A program made the position numbers and the translations under genes. A stretch of 64,000 nt of DNA from Roseovarius sp. ZX-A-9 (GTDB lineage: Bacteria; Pseudomonadota; Alphaproteobacteria; Rhodobacterales; Rhodobacteraceae): positions 1 to 64,000 of the forward strand of contig NZ_JAPWHW010000015.1 in the NCBI RefSeq assembly GCF_028369135.1, written 5' to 3'. This document shows, one piece after another, positions 9,550 through 18,737 of the stretch; the stretch's first letter is position 1, and each line of letters begins with the position of its first letter. The notes beneath the pieces were generated by a model. That model made no database searches and was not told where the DNA came from. It saw nothing but the letters and a program-made list of their open reading frames with translations.

Positions 9550-11723
9550 CGGTAGTGCCCTATACACGCGATCTGGTACTTGTCGGTGGCGGACATGCGC
9601 ATGCGCTGGTGCTGAAGGCTTGGGCGATGGACCCGCTGCCCGGTGCGCGCCTGACGGTGATCAATCCGGGGCCGACGGCGCCCTATACCGGTATGTTGCC
9701 GGGGTATGTGGCGGGGCATTACGGGCGTGATGATCTGGAGATTGACCTGGTGCGCTTGTGTCGCCACGCAGGCGCGCGGCTGATCCTCGACAGGGCGGTC
9801 GGAATTGACCGGGCGCGTCGCGAGGTGGTGTTGGCCGGGCGCGGGCCGGTGGCCTATGACGTGGCCTCCATCGATATCGGCATCACGGCGCGGATGGACC
9901 TGCCGGGATTTGCGGAACACGCCATCGCGGCCAAGCCACTGGATGCCTATGCCGCGCGCTGGGCCGATTTTCTGGAGCAGGCCGCACGCGGTCAGGTGGC
10001 CCCTGAGGTGGCAGTGATCGGCGGCGGCGTTGCCGGCTGCGAACTGGCGATGGCGATGGCATTTGCATTGCAGGCCGCGGGCGTCGCGCCGCGGGTGACG
10101 GTGATCGAGGCGGCGCCGCAGGTTTCCGGTGTCGGTGACAAGGGGCGCCGGCGTATTCTGGCGGCGATGGACGGTCTGGGGATCGTGGTCAGAACCCATG
10201 CCAAGGTGGTCGAAATCCGGCCCGATCAGGTGCTGCTGGAAGCACAGGACCCGGTTGCGGCGTCGCTGTGCGTCGGTGCGGCGGGCGCCTTCGCACATGG
10301 CTGGATCGCAACCACGGATTTGCCCCAGCAGGCGGGGTTCATCGAAATCGGCGCCGATCTGGGCGTGGTCGGCGATGATGCGCTCTTTGCGGTGGGCGAT
10401 TGTGCGGTGATGCCACATGCGCCCCGGCCCAAGGCAGGCGTCTTTGCCGTGCGCGCCGCGCCGATCCTGCATCACAACCTGCGCGCGGCGCTCAGTGGCG
10501 GCAGGCGCAAGACATGGCGTCCGCAGAAAGATTTTCTCAAGCTGATCTCACTGGGCGGGAAATCCGCAATGGCCGAGAAATTCGGCCTGACGCTTTCGGG
10601 GCCGTTCATGTGGCGCTGGAAAGACCGGATCGACCGCACCTTCATGCAGCGCTTGAGTGATCTGCCAAGCATGGCCGCGCCCAAGGCAACGGGCGAACTG
10701 GCCAGCGGCGTGGCCGAAATGCTGGCGGCCCGGCCACTATGCGGTGGCTGTGGCGCCAAGGTGGGACGCGGCGTGCTGTCGGGCGCGTTGCATACGGTGG
10801 CGCCCCCCGGTGGCGATGTGGTGACCGGCGCGGGCGACGATGCGGCGGTGATCCGCCAGCCCGGTGGCGGATTTCAGGTGATCAGCACCGATCATCTGCG
10901 CAGCCTGGTCGACGACCCGGCGCTGATGACCCGGATCGCGGCGGTGCATGCCTTGGGCGATGTCTGGGCGATGGGCGCGCGCCCGCAGGTCGGGCTGGCC
11001 TCGATTGTCGTGCCGCAGATGTCTGCCGCATTGCAGGCGCGCACGCTGGCGGAGATCACGCAGGTGGCGACCGAGGTTCTGAATGCGGCTGGCGCCGAGC
11101 TGGTCGGCGGGCACACGACCATGGGGGCAGAGCTGACGATCGGCTTTACCGTGACCGGCACGCGCGAAACGATGCCTCTGACGGTGGCCACGGCACAGGC
11201 CGGGGATGTGCTGATCCTGACGCGGCCCATCGGGTCTGGCGTCATTCTGGCGGCGGATATGGCCGGGCAGGCGGACGGGCGCGCCGTGGCGGCGGCGCTT
11301 GCCATCATGGCGCAGCCGCAGGACCGCGAGGCCGCCGTGCTGGCCCCGGTTGCCCACGCGATGACGGATGTGACGGGGTTCGGGCTGGCCGGGCATGTGC
11401 AGACGTTCTGCGCGGCCTCCGCGCTGGATGCCACCCTGTGGCAGGATGCCATTCCGGTCTACGCGGGTGCGCGTGCGCTGTCGGATGCGGGCGTGTCATC
11501 AACGCTGATGCCCACGAACCGTGCCGATGCGCCGGTCGCAGGGGTGGAGGATGCGCTGCTGCATGATCCGCAGACGGCCGGCGGATTGCTGGCGGCGGTG
11601 CCCGAGGTCCGGAGTGCTGCGGTGGTCGCAGCGTTGGCTGCCAAGGGATGCACGGGCCATGTGATTGGCCGGCTGGACAGTGGCACGGGGCGTTTGCACC
11701 TGAAGGCGTCGCGCCTTAACTGA
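9543..11723 (+). CDS. selD: Selenide, water dikinase fused to NADH dehydrogenase-like domain
   Basis: Two-domain protein of 726 residues. Residues 1 to ~370 are an FAD/NAD(P) pyridine-nucleotide oxidoreductase of the NDH-2-like type: LVLVGGGHAHALVLKA near residue 10, VAVIGGGVAGCELAMA near 155, and LFAVGDCAVM near 281. From ~390 the SelD kinase domain begins with LCGGCGAKVG: Cys400 and Lys406 are the expected catalytic residues (the Cys is not selenocysteine), followed by GAGDDAAVI, STDHLRSLVDD and TDVTGFGLAGH. SelD makes selenophosphate from selenide and ATP. This fusion is known in several bacteria; the N-terminal domain is thought to deliver reduced selenium, which is inference. The convergent neighbour mnmH uses selenophosphate for tRNA, overlapping by 8 bases. 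No selA or selB is in the window. Confidence 0.93.
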   Translation: MLTVVPYTRDLVLVGGGHAHALVLKAWAMDPLPGARLTVINPGPTAPYTGMLPGYVAGHYGRDDLEIDLVRLCRHAGARLILDRAVGIDRARREVVLAGRGPVAYDVASIDIGITARMDLPGFAEHAIAAKPLDAYAARWADFLEQAARGQVAPEVAVIGGGVAGCELAMAMAFALQAAGVAPRVTVIEAAPQVSGVGDKGRRRILAAMDGLGIVVRTHAKVVEIRPDQVLLEAQDPVAASLCVGAAGAFAHGWIATTDLPQQAGFIEIGADLGVVGDDALFAVGDCAVMPHAPRPKAGVFAVRAAPILHHNLRAALSGGRRKTWRPQKDFLKLISLGGKSAMAEKFGLTLSGPFMWRWKDRIDRTFMQRLSDLPSMAAPKATGELASGVAEMLAARPLCGGCGAKVGRGVLSGALHTVAPPGGDVVTGAGDDAAVIRQPGGGFQVISTDHLRSLVDDPALMTRIAAVHALGDVWAMGARPQVGLASIVVPQMSAALQARTLAEITQVATEVLNAAGAELVGGHTTMGAELTIGFTVTGTRETMPLTVATAQAGDVLILTRPIGSGVILAADMAGQADGRAVAAALAIMAQPQDREAAVLAPVAHAMTDVTGFGLAGHVQTFCAASALDATLWQDAIPVYAGARALSDAGVSSTLMPTNRADAPVAGVEDALLHDPQTAGGLLAAVPEVRSAAVVAALAAKGCTGHVIGRLDSGTGRLHLKASRLN

Positions 11724-12762
11724 ACCGCGCGCGCAGGCTTTCCGCAGTGCGCGCAAGGGTGCTGTCGTCGAAATCCGACAGCTCGATCCTGTGCACGGCG
11801 TCCCGTGTGAGGGCTGCGGATTTGGCATAGCGCGGGTCATAGTGATCGGCGATCAGCCCGGCGGCCAGTGCCTGCCAATCGCCTGTCTGCACCTGCGCCT
11901 GCCACCCGGCGATCCGGTCGCGCGGATGATAGGGGCGCAGTTTGTCCAGCAGATCGCTCAGGGCAGCCTTGTCCTCGGTCAGGTCGGCATAGGCACGACA
12001 GAGGAATCGGCTGCGTGCGCTTAACGGGGCGGTGATGTGGATGCGTGGGGCGTTCATCATCAGCGCCCAGAGCGATGGCGGGATCAGCCGTTCACCGATC
12101 TTGCTGCTTTCGGCCTCGACAAATGTGACCTTGGCAGGGTCGAGCGCGGTCAGTTGCGCGGCGAGGCGGGTTTCGAACATCTTTTGCGACGGCTGCGCCG
12201 TGCCGGTGGTGCCAAAGAGCGACCCGCGATGCGCTGACAGCCCTTCGAGGTCAAGGATCTGTGCGCCCTGCGCGGCCAGTTGGTGCAACAGCGCGGTCTT
12301 GGCCGTGCCGGTGCCGCCGTCGATCAGCACCAGGCGGTGCGGCAGCGGCGTCTTGTAGAGCATCTTCACCACCTCGCGGCGGTAGCTCTGATAGCCCCCC
12401 TTCAGCAGTTGCACCCGCCAGCCGACCTGATCGAGGATCGTGGCAAAGGCGCCCGAACGTTGCCCGCCGCGCCAGCAATAGACCAGCGGCTGCCATGCGC
12501 CACTTTTCTCGGCCAGCGGCCCTTGCAGGTGGGTGGCGGTGTTCTGCGCCACCAGCGCACCACCGATCTTGCGCGCGTCGAACGGGCTGACCTGGCTGTA
12601 GATCGTTCCGACCTCGGCGCGCTGCGCATCGCTGAGCACCGGCATGTTGAGCGCGCCGGGCAAATGGTCCTCGGCATATTCAGCCGGGGCGCGCACGTCG
12701 ATGATCGTATCGACAGTCAGATCTTGCAGATCAGCCAGAGAGGTGAGGACAAACGGGGTCAT
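11716..12762 (-). CDS. mnmH: tRNA 2-selenouridine synthase
   Basis: Also called SelU or YbbB. Converts 2-thiouridine at the tRNA wobble position to 2-selenouridine through a geranylated intermediate, using selenophosphate from SelD. 348 residues, family length. The N-terminal rhodanese domain has the catalytic Cys96 in VYCWRGGQRSG; a P-loop-like LIDGGTGTAKT lies at residues ~146-156 in the C-terminal domain. The location opposite selD, with stops overlapping by 8 bases, is the classical pairing and suggests that selenium in this organism is used at least for tRNA. The start ATG at 12762 (MTPFVLTSL) begins directly at the rhodanese domain. Confidence 0.93.
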   Translation of the reverse strand: MTPFVLTSLADLQDLTVDTIIDVRAPAEYAEDHLPGALNMPVLSDAQRAEVGTIYSQVSPFDARKIGGALVAQNTATHLQGPLAEKSGAWQPLVYCWRGGQRSGAFATILDQVGWRVQLLKGGYQSYRREVVKMLYKTPLPHRLVLIDGGTGTAKTALLHQLAAQGAQILDLEGLSAHRGSLFGTTGTAQPSQKMFETRLAAQLTALDPAKVTFVEAESSKIGERLIPPSLWALMMNAPRIHITAPLSARSRFLCRAYADLTEDKAALSDLLDKLRPYHPRDRIAGWQAQVQTGDWQALAAGLIADHYDPRYAKSAALTRDAVHRIELSDFDDSTLARTAESLRARFS

Positions 12763-13054
12763 GGGGGCCTTTGCTGCGTGGTGTCACGGGTCTGCCCCTC
12801 ATCTACCGCGCTTTGCCATGTGACTTCACGTCAAAACTGGCCGCACACCAGAGAGTCGCAACAAGCTGAACAAGCGGCCACATGGAGCAGGCGAAGAAAA
12901 TGTATCCTTTCGGGCAGCCGCTTCAAATCGCCGACATGTCGCGCGAACCCTGATTCAAGCGTGCATTCCGGCTGTTGCCGCCACCGCACCGCTTGCGTTG
13001 TGCGATGCATAAGCAACTGATAGCCTTTTGACAGATTCCGGATCGGAGGCTTCA

Positions 13055-14416
13055 ATGACCAAGGAAATCCAATCCCACGCGATGACCCAAGCTCCGTCAT
13101 TGCCCGGTCCGCACGCAGGTTACATGCCCGGTTTCGGCAATGATTTCGAGACCGAGGCACTGCCCGGCGCCTTGCCACAAGGCAGGAACAGCCCGCAGAA
13201 ATGCAACTACGGCCTTTACGGTGAACAACTGAGCGGCACCGCCTTTACCGCGCCCAGCCATCAGAACGAGCGCACATGGTGCTACCGCATCCGCCCGTCG
13301 GTCAGGCATTCGCACCGCTATACCAAGATCGCGCTGCCATATTGGAAATCCGCGCCGAACATCGTGCCGGACGTGGTCAGCCTCGGGCAGTACCGCTGGG
13401 ATCCGGTGCCGCATGGCGATGCGCCGCTGACCTGGCTTACCGGCATGCGTACCATGACCACGGCGGGCGATGTGCATACGCAGGTCGGCATGGCGAGCCA
13501 TATCTACCTTGTCACCGAGAGCATGCAGGACGCCTATTTCTACTCCGCCGATTCCGAACTGCTGGTGGTGCCACAAGAGGGGCGTCTGCGGTTCTGCACC
13601 GAGCTGGGCATCATTGATCTGGAACCCAAGGAGATCGCGATCCTGCCGCGCGGATTGCTCTACCGGGTCGAGGTTCTGGAGGGGCCGTGCCGTGGCTTCG
13701 TCTGCGAGAACTACGGTGCCAAGTTCGACCTGCCCGACCGGGGGCCGATCGGGGCCAACTGCATGGCCAACCGGCGCGATTTCAAATCGCCCGTCGCGGC
13801 CTTCGAGGATCGTGAGGTGCCCAGCACGGTCACGGTCAAATGGTGCGGCGAATTCCATGAAACGCAGATCGGGCAAAGCCCGCTCGACGTGGTGGCGTGG
13901 CACGGCAATTACGCGCCGGTGAAATATGATCTGCGGACCTATTGCCCGGTGGGGTCGATCCTGTTCGATCATCCCGATCCGTCGATCTTCACGGTGCTCA
14001 CCGCGCCCTCGGGGCAGGCGGGCACGGCCAATATCGACTTCGTGCTGTTTCGCGAACGCTGGATGGTGGCCGAGGATACCTTTCGCCCGCCGTGGTACCA
14101 CAAGAACGTGATGTCCGAACTGATGGGCAACATCTACGGCCAGTATGACGCCAAGCCGAAAGGCTTCGTGCCCGGCGGCATGAGCCTGCACAACATGATG
14201 CTGCCGCACGGGCCAGACCGCACCGCGTTCGAGGGCGCATCGAACGCTGACCTGAAGCCCGAGAAGCTGGACGAAACCATGTCCTTCATGTTCGAGACGC
14301 GCTTTCCCCAGCAACTGACCGAGTTTGCGGGCAAGGAGGCCCCGTTGCAGGACGATTACATCGACTGCTGGGAGAGCCTGGAAAAGAAATTCGACGGCAC
14401 GCCGGGGGCGAAATGA
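13055..14416 (+). CDS. hmgA: Homogentisate 1,2-dioxygenase
   Basis: Fe(II) ring-cleavage enzyme that opens homogentisate to maleylacetoacetate in tyrosine, phenylalanine and hydroxyphenylacetate breakdown. 453 residues. The N-terminal [20 protein letters not shown] is typical, and the metal site is complete: His349 and Glu355 in WYHKNVMSE and His385 in LPHGPD, with the same spacing as the human enzyme's His335, Glu341 and His371. The start is fixed by GGAGG at 13045-13049, five bases before the ATG at 13055; an in-frame TTG at 13028 is less likely. It is the first gene of an apparent six-gene operon running to 18710. The 292 bases upstream hold its probable promoter but no regulator gene. Confidence 0.95.
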   Translation: MTKEIQSHAMTQAPSLPGPHAGYMPGFGNDFETEALPGALPQGRNSPQKCNYGLYGEQLSGTAFTAPSHQNERTWCYRIRPSVRHSHRYTKIALPYWKSAPNIVPDVVSLGQYRWDPVPHGDAPLTWLTGMRTMTTAGDVHTQVGMASHIYLVTESMQDAYFYSADSELLVVPQEGRLRFCTELGIIDLEPKEIAILPRGLLYRVEVLEGPCRGFVCENYGAKFDLPDRGPIGANCMANRRDFKSPVAAFEDREVPSTVTVKWCGEFHETQIGQSPLDVVAWHGNYAPVKYDLRTYCPVGSILFDHPDPSIFTVLTAPSGQAGTANIDFVLFRERWMVAEDTFRPPWYHKNVMSELMGNIYGQYDAKPKGFVPGGMSLHNMMLPHGPDRTAFEGASNADLKPEKLDETMSFMFETRFPQQLTEFAGKEAPLQDDYIDCWESLEKKFDGTPGAK

Positions 14417-14447
14417 GCCTTTTTGCATTCAGGAAAGCGGGGACGGC

Positions 14448-15413
14448 GTGAAGGTTGTCACGCATGGGCGGCGGCCCGAGGGGCCATTCGTGGTCGTGCC
14501 CGCGCCGGGTGGCGGCCTGTCTGGGCACCGGATGACCGCACATGCCAGTCTGGCGGCATTTCTGGAATCGGGCGAGGGCGCGCCAGAGTGTGAAAAGGAC
14601 GCGATCACGCTGGATCAGGCCGATTGCCTGGCCCCTTTGCCGCGCACGCATACCTTTCTGGATGGGTCGGCCTACGTGAATCATGTCGCGCTGGTCCGAC
14701 AGGCGCGCGGGGCCGAGATGCCCGCACGGTTCTGGACCGATCCGCTGATGTATCAGGGCTGCGCGGATTTCTGCCCGGGGCGCAGCGGATATGCGGCGGA
14801 CCCGGAATGGGGGCTCGACTTTGAAGGCGAGATCGCCGTGATCACCGGGGATGTGCCGATGGGCGCCAGTGCCGACGCGGCGGCGGCGTCGATCCGGTTT
14901 GTCATGGTTCTGAACGACTGGAGCTTGCGAAACCTCATTCCTGATGAACTCTCGAAAGGCTTCGGCTTTGTGCAGTCCAAACCGCCTTCTGCCTGTTCTC
15001 CGATAGCGGTCACGCCCGACGCGTTGCCGGGATGGGACGGTCGCAAACTGCACGGAACGCTATGTGTTGATCTCAACGGTGCGCCCTTCGGTCGGGTGGC
15101 CACCGGCGAGGACATGACCTTCGACTTTGGCCAGCTTGTCGCACATGCCGCCAAGACCCGCGCCCTGCCTTCCGGGGCGGTTATTGGGTCCGGCACCGTG
15201 TCCAACCGGGATGCAGATGGCGGCCCCGGAAAACCCATTGCCCAAGGCGGGCGCGGCTATGCCTGCATTGCCGAGCAGCGGATGGTCGAAACCATTCTGC
15301 ACGGTGCCCCCGCGACAGGGTTTTTGCAGGCAGGGGATACCGTCCGCATCTGGTATGAGGATGAAAGAGGCGACGCGCCCTTTGGGGCGCTCGACCACGT
15401 AATTCAGGATTAG
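14448..15413 (+). CDS. Fumarylacetoacetate hydrolase family protein
   Basis: Hydrolase of the FAH superfamily, 321 residues from a GTG start. The position after hmgA points to the last step of the homogentisate pathway: fumarylacetoacetate to fumarate and acetoacetate. Metal-binding and fold motifs seen are FEGEIAVITGD (around residue 125), the VLNDWSLRNL block with its Asp, and the C-terminal GSGTVSNRD glycine loop. The length is nearer the bacterial 330-residue type than the 420-residue eukaryotic enzyme. The GTG at 14448 is the first start that fits the conserved beginning (VKVVTHGRRPEGP). A fumarylpyruvate hydrolase role would be the alternative, but the hmgA context favours fumarylacetoacetate. 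Confidence 0.88.
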   Translation: MKVVTHGRRPEGPFVVVPAPGGGLSGHRMTAHASLAAFLESGEGAPECEKDAITLDQADCLAPLPRTHTFLDGSAYVNHVALVRQARGAEMPARFWTDPLMYQGCADFCPGRSGYAADPEWGLDFEGEIAVITGDVPMGASADAAAASIRFVMVLNDWSLRNLIPDELSKGFGFVQSKPPSACSPIAVTPDALPGWDGRKLHGTLCVDLNGAPFGRVATGEDMTFDFGQLVAHAAKTRALPSGAVIGSGTVSNRDADGGPGKPIAQGGRGYACIAEQRMVETILHGAPATGFLQAGDTVRIWYEDERGDAPFGALDHVIQD

Positions 15414-15421
15414 GAACAGAC

Positions 15422-16372
15422 ATGGCCAAGGCATTCGCATCTCAAGGCGACCTGAGTGAAAAGAAAATCACCTTTGACGAGGTGGGCGCGGGCCTCTGGG
15501 CTTTCACCGCCGAGGGCGACCCGAATTCCGGCGTGATCATCGGCGACGACAGCGTGATGATCGTCGAGGCACAGGCGACCCCGCGTCTGGCGGGTAAGGT
15601 GATCGAGTGCGTGCGCAGCGTCACCGACAAGCCGATCAGCCATGTGGTGCTGACCCATTACCACGCGGTGCGCGTGCTGGGCGCCTCGGCCTATGGTGCC
15701 GATCAGATCATCATGTCCGACGTGGCCCGCGCGATGGTGGCAGAGCGCGGCCAAGAGGATTGGGACAGCGAGTTTCAGCGGTTCCCGCGTCTCTTTGAAG
15801 GGCACGAGAGCATTCCGGGTCTGACATGGCCCACGACCACGTTCAGCGACGCCATGACCGTCTATCTGGGCAAGCGCCGGGTGGACCTGATGCATCTGGG
15901 CCGGGCGCATACGGCGGGCGATATCGTGATCCACGTGCCCGACGAAAACGTGATGTTCACCGGTGATATCGTCGAGGACCGCTCGGCCTGCTATTGCGGC
16001 GACGGGCATTTCCACGACTGGCAGGACACCCTGGACAATATCGCCGCCTTCGATGTGGACGCCATCGCGCCGGGGCGCGGCGGCGCGCTTGTCGGCAAGG
16101 ATGCGGTGGCGCGCGCGATTGCCAGCACCCGCGATTTCGTGGCCTCCACCTATGCGCCGGCCGCGCGGGTGGCCGCACGGGGCGGCACGCTGAAAGAGGC
16201 ATGGGATGGCGTGCGCGCAGCCTGCGACCCCAAGTTTGCCGATTACGCGATCTACGAGCATTGCCTGCCCTTCAACGTTGCCCGCGCCTATGACGAGGCG
16301 CGCGGCATCGACACGCCCCGCATCTGGACGGCGCAGCGCGATCTGGACATGTGGGCGGCGCTACAGGGATGA
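15422..16372 (+). CDS. MBL-fold metallo-hydrolase with incomplete metal motif
   Basis: Metallo-beta-lactamase fold protein of 316 residues, eight bases after the FAH-family gene and overlapping the next by ATGA. The usual HxHxDH motif reads HYHAVR at residues 79-84, so the first two His (79, 81) remain but the Asp and third His are Val83 and Arg84. The later ligands are present: His163 in RAHTAGD and Asp182 in TGDIVED. This predicts one metal site rather than two. In the cluster it could hydrolyse a thioester, lactone or other pathway by-product; its substrate is unknown. The C-terminal half (YEHCLPFNVARAYDEARG) is conserved-looking but not diagnostic. Confidence 0.85.
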   Translation: MAKAFASQGDLSEKKITFDEVGAGLWAFTAEGDPNSGVIIGDDSVMIVEAQATPRLAGKVIECVRSVTDKPISHVVLTHYHAVRVLGASAYGADQIIMSDVARAMVAERGQEDWDSEFQRFPRLFEGHESIPGLTWPTTTFSDAMTVYLGKRRVDLMHLGRAHTAGDIVIHVPDENVMFTGDIVEDRSACYCGDGHFHDWQDTLDNIAAFDVDAIAPGRGGALVGKDAVARAIASTRDFVASTYAPAARVAARGGTLKEAWDGVRAACDPKFADYAIYEHCLPFNVARAYDEARGIDTPRIWTAQRDLDMWAALQG

Positions 16373-16884
16373 GCGCGCCCTACAGCAGCATGGCGCGCAA
16401 CAACGCCTGGGCAAACGGGGTGTTCTACACCGCGTTGCGGGCGCTGGGGCCGGGTGATTTCACAGCCCTGCGCCCCGGCTTCTTTGGCTCGCTGGCGGCG
16501 ACAATGAACCATATCCTGCTGGTGGATCGCTATTACATCGCAGCCCTCGAAGGTGCGCCGCTCCGTTACAGCGCGATCGACGCGCCAGAGATCACCGATG
16601 TGGCCGCCCTTGCCGCCGCACAGGCGGCAGAGGACGCGCGGCTGATCGCGCTCTGCGACAGACTGGATGCCGATGCCCTGACCGATACTTGCACGACCCT
16701 GCGCGATGGCGGGCCGGTGGCCGAGCGTGTGGATGCGGTGTTGCTGCATCTCTTCCAGCATCAGGTGCATCATCGCGGGCAGGCGCATGTGCAACTGCAC
16801 AGCGCCGGAATCGCGCCGCCGCAACTGGATGATTTCCACCTCGCCTATGGCCGCGTCCCGTCGGCGCAACGCTGGCAGGACTGA
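16369..16884 (+). CDS. DinB family protein
   Basis: Four-helix-bundle metalloprotein of the DinB/YfiT superfamily, 171 residues. The metal triad expected in the family is visible: His48 in TMNHILLVDRY and His131/His135 in the FQHQVHHRGQ helix. The superfamily includes thiol-cofactor-dependent enzymes such as mycothiol-dependent maleylpyruvate isomerase, so in an operon with hmgA and an FAH-family gene but no GST-type maleylacetoacetate isomerase, an isomerase role is a reasonable guess, not a demonstrated one. It starts inside the MBL gene's stop (ATGA at 16369) and its stop shares one base with the next gene's ATG, so the three are translationally coupled. Confidence 0.87.
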   Translation: MSAPYSSMARNNAWANGVFYTALRALGPGDFTALRPGFFGSLAATMNHILLVDRYYIAALEGAPLRYSAIDAPEITDVAALAAAQAAEDARLIALCDRLDADALTDTCTTLRDGGPVAERVDAVLLHLFQHQVHHRGQAHVQLHSAGIAPPQLDDFHLAYGRVPSAQRWQD

Positions 16885-18518
16885 TGGGGCCGGGGCTGCG
16901 CGCTGATCCCGTGTCGTTTCGGCTTTACCCCTATGCCCGCGTGCCGGATCAGGACGCGCCCGCGCGGCGGCATGCCGTCGTGGTGGTCGGCGGCGGGCCC
17001 GTGGGCCTTGCCCTGGCGCTCGATCTGGGGCGGCGCGGCACGCCGGTGCTGCTGTTGGACGACAACGAAGGCGCGGGCCAGGGCAGCCGCGCCATCTGCT
17101 TTGCCAAGCGCACGCTGGAGATCGCCCACCGGCTGGGGGCGGCCACGCCGATGCTGGACAAGGGCGTGGTGTGGAATGTCGGGCGGGTCTTTCACGGCGA
17201 ACATCAGGTGTTCGAGTTTGACCTGCAACCGGAAACCGGACACCGCAACCCGGCCTTCATCAACCTGCAACAACCGTATTTCGAGCGGTTCCTCGTGGAT
17301 GCGATCCGCACCGCGCAGGCCGAAGGCGCACCGATCGAGCTGCGCGGCGGCAACCGTGTCACCGCCATGACCCAAGAGGCCGATCACGCGGCGCTGGAGG
17401 TCACGACGCCTGATGGCGCCTATACTCTCGAGGCCGATTGGCTGATCGCCTGCGACGGTGCGCATTCGTCGATCCGTGATTTCATGGGGCTGGAATTCGA
17501 GGGCCGCGTGTTCGAGGACAATTTCCTGATTGCGGATGTGCGCATGACTGCCGGGTTCCCGACCGAACGCTGGTTCTGGTTCGCGCCGCCCTTCGAGGGC
17601 GCCGGGAAATCGGCGCTGCTCCATAAGCAGCCCGATGATATCTGGCGGCTCGATTTCCAGATCGGCTGGGACATCGACCGTGCTGCGGAGCTGGCCCCGG
17701 AGAAGGTGCGCGCACGGGTCGATGCGATGCTGGGGCCGGGGGTGGAGTATGATCTCGACTGGACCTCGGTTTATACGTTCCAGTGTCGCCGCATGCGCAG
17801 GTTCCGGCATGGCCGGGTGCTGTTTGCCGGTGACGCGGCGCATCAGGTCTCGCCCTTTGGGGCGCGCGGTGCCAATTCGGGCATTCAGGATGCCGACAAT
17901 CTGGCGTGGAAGCTTGATCTGGTGATCCGCGGGCAGGCCCCCGATACGCTGCTGGACAGCTATTGTCAGGAACGCGGGTCCGGGGCGGACGAGAACATCC
18001 TGCACTCCACCCGCGCCACCGATTTCCTGACGCCCAAGAGCGAGATCAGCCAGATCTTCCGCGACGCCGTGCTTGGGCTGGCGCGACGCCACGCCTTTGC
18101 CCGGTCCTTCGTCAATTCGGGCCGTCTGTCAGAGCCTTGCGTCTATGACGACCTGCCGCTGACCGGAGCGGATGCGCTGACAGACGGCCCGGCACGCACC
18201 CGCCCCGGCGCGGCCTGTGTCGATGCGCCGCTGGCGGATGGTTTCCTGCTGGATCGGTTGCCGGGGGAATTCGTGCTGCTGGGGCTCAATGCGCCGCTGC
18301 CCGATCTGGCCGGTATGGAGGGGATCACGCTGCACAGGCTGGCGCTGGATTGTGCCACGGATGATCCAACCGGCGCGCTGGCGGCGCGCTATCTGGGCGC
18401 TGCGGCGCAGGCGGTCTACCTGATCCGTCCCGATCAGCATGTGGTCGCGCGCTGGCCGGATGCACAGGCCGGAGCCATCACCGCCGCGCTGCGCCGTGCC
18501 ATTGCCCTGAAAGGATAG
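16884..18518 (+). CDS. FAD-dependent aromatic monooxygenase (MhpA/PheA-type)
   Basis: Class A flavin monooxygenase of 544 residues. The Rossmann motif is VVVGGGPVGLALALDLG (from residue ~33), the middle DG motif lies in LIACDGAHSSIRD, and the third FAD motif is FAGDAAHQVSPFGARGANSG near residue 315. These enzymes hydroxylate aromatic rings using NAD(P)H and O2. In this operon it may form homogentisate or a close precursor, for example from a hydroxyphenylacetate; that substrate is inference. The C-terminal thioredoxin-like region (from ~430) is typical of the MhpA and PheA branches. It is coupled to the DinB gene and followed after three bases by DUF2783. Confidence 0.85.
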   Translation: MGPGLRADPVSFRLYPYARVPDQDAPARRHAVVVVGGGPVGLALALDLGRRGTPVLLLDDNEGAGQGSRAICFAKRTLEIAHRLGAATPMLDKGVVWNVGRVFHGEHQVFEFDLQPETGHRNPAFINLQQPYFERFLVDAIRTAQAEGAPIELRGGNRVTAMTQEADHAALEVTTPDGAYTLEADWLIACDGAHSSIRDFMGLEFEGRVFEDNFLIADVRMTAGFPTERWFWFAPPFEGAGKSALLHKQPDDIWRLDFQIGWDIDRAAELAPEKVRARVDAMLGPGVEYDLDWTSVYTFQCRRMRRFRHGRVLFAGDAAHQVSPFGARGANSGIQDADNLAWKLDLVIRGQAPDTLLDSYCQERGSGADENILHSTRATDFLTPKSEISQIFRDAVLGLARRHAFARSFVNSGRLSEPCVYDDLPLTGADALTDGPARTRPGAACVDAPLADGFLLDRLPGEFVLLGLNAPLPDLAGMEGITLHRLALDCATDDPTGALAARYLGAAAQAVYLIRPDQHVVARWPDAQAGAITAALRRAIALKG

Positions 18519-18521
18519 ACC

Positions 18522-18710
18522 ATGCCCCTGATCCTGGATCCCAATATCGACGATGCCGACGGGTTCTATGACGAATTGCTGGCGGCGCATCACGGTCTGA
18601 CCAAAGCCGAGAGCGACGCCCTGAACGCGCGCCTGATCCTGATCCTGGCGAACCATGTGGGCGACCGCGCCGTGCTGCGTCAGGCGCTGGAGGTGGCGCG
18701 CGAGAAGTAG
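18522..18710 (+). CDS. DUF2783 domain-containing small protein
   Basis: A 62-residue protein matching the DUF2783 family (DADGFYDELLAAHHGL, AESDALNARLILILANHVGD). Function is unknown. The family is commonly found next to FAD monooxygenases, as here, three bases downstream of one, so it may be an accessory or regulatory subunit. It has no signal peptide or membrane segment and is predicted to be helical. It is the last gene of the homogentisate operon; no terminator hairpin is evident before the convergent crotonase gene. Confidence 0.82.
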   Translation: MPLILDPNIDDADGFYDELLAAHHGLTKAESDALNARLILILANHVGDRAVLRQALEVAREK

Positions 18711-18737
18711 CAGCGCATATTCACGACCGGGCAGGGA

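Noticed and set aside
12882..12953. 23-codon ORF (MEQAKKMYPFG...) upstream of hmgA
   Set aside because: No ribosome-binding site of note and no coupling to hmgA, so it is probably chance.
13097..14428. 443-residue minus-strand ORF
   Set aside because: Antisense shadow of hmgA, whose metal ligands are all in place.
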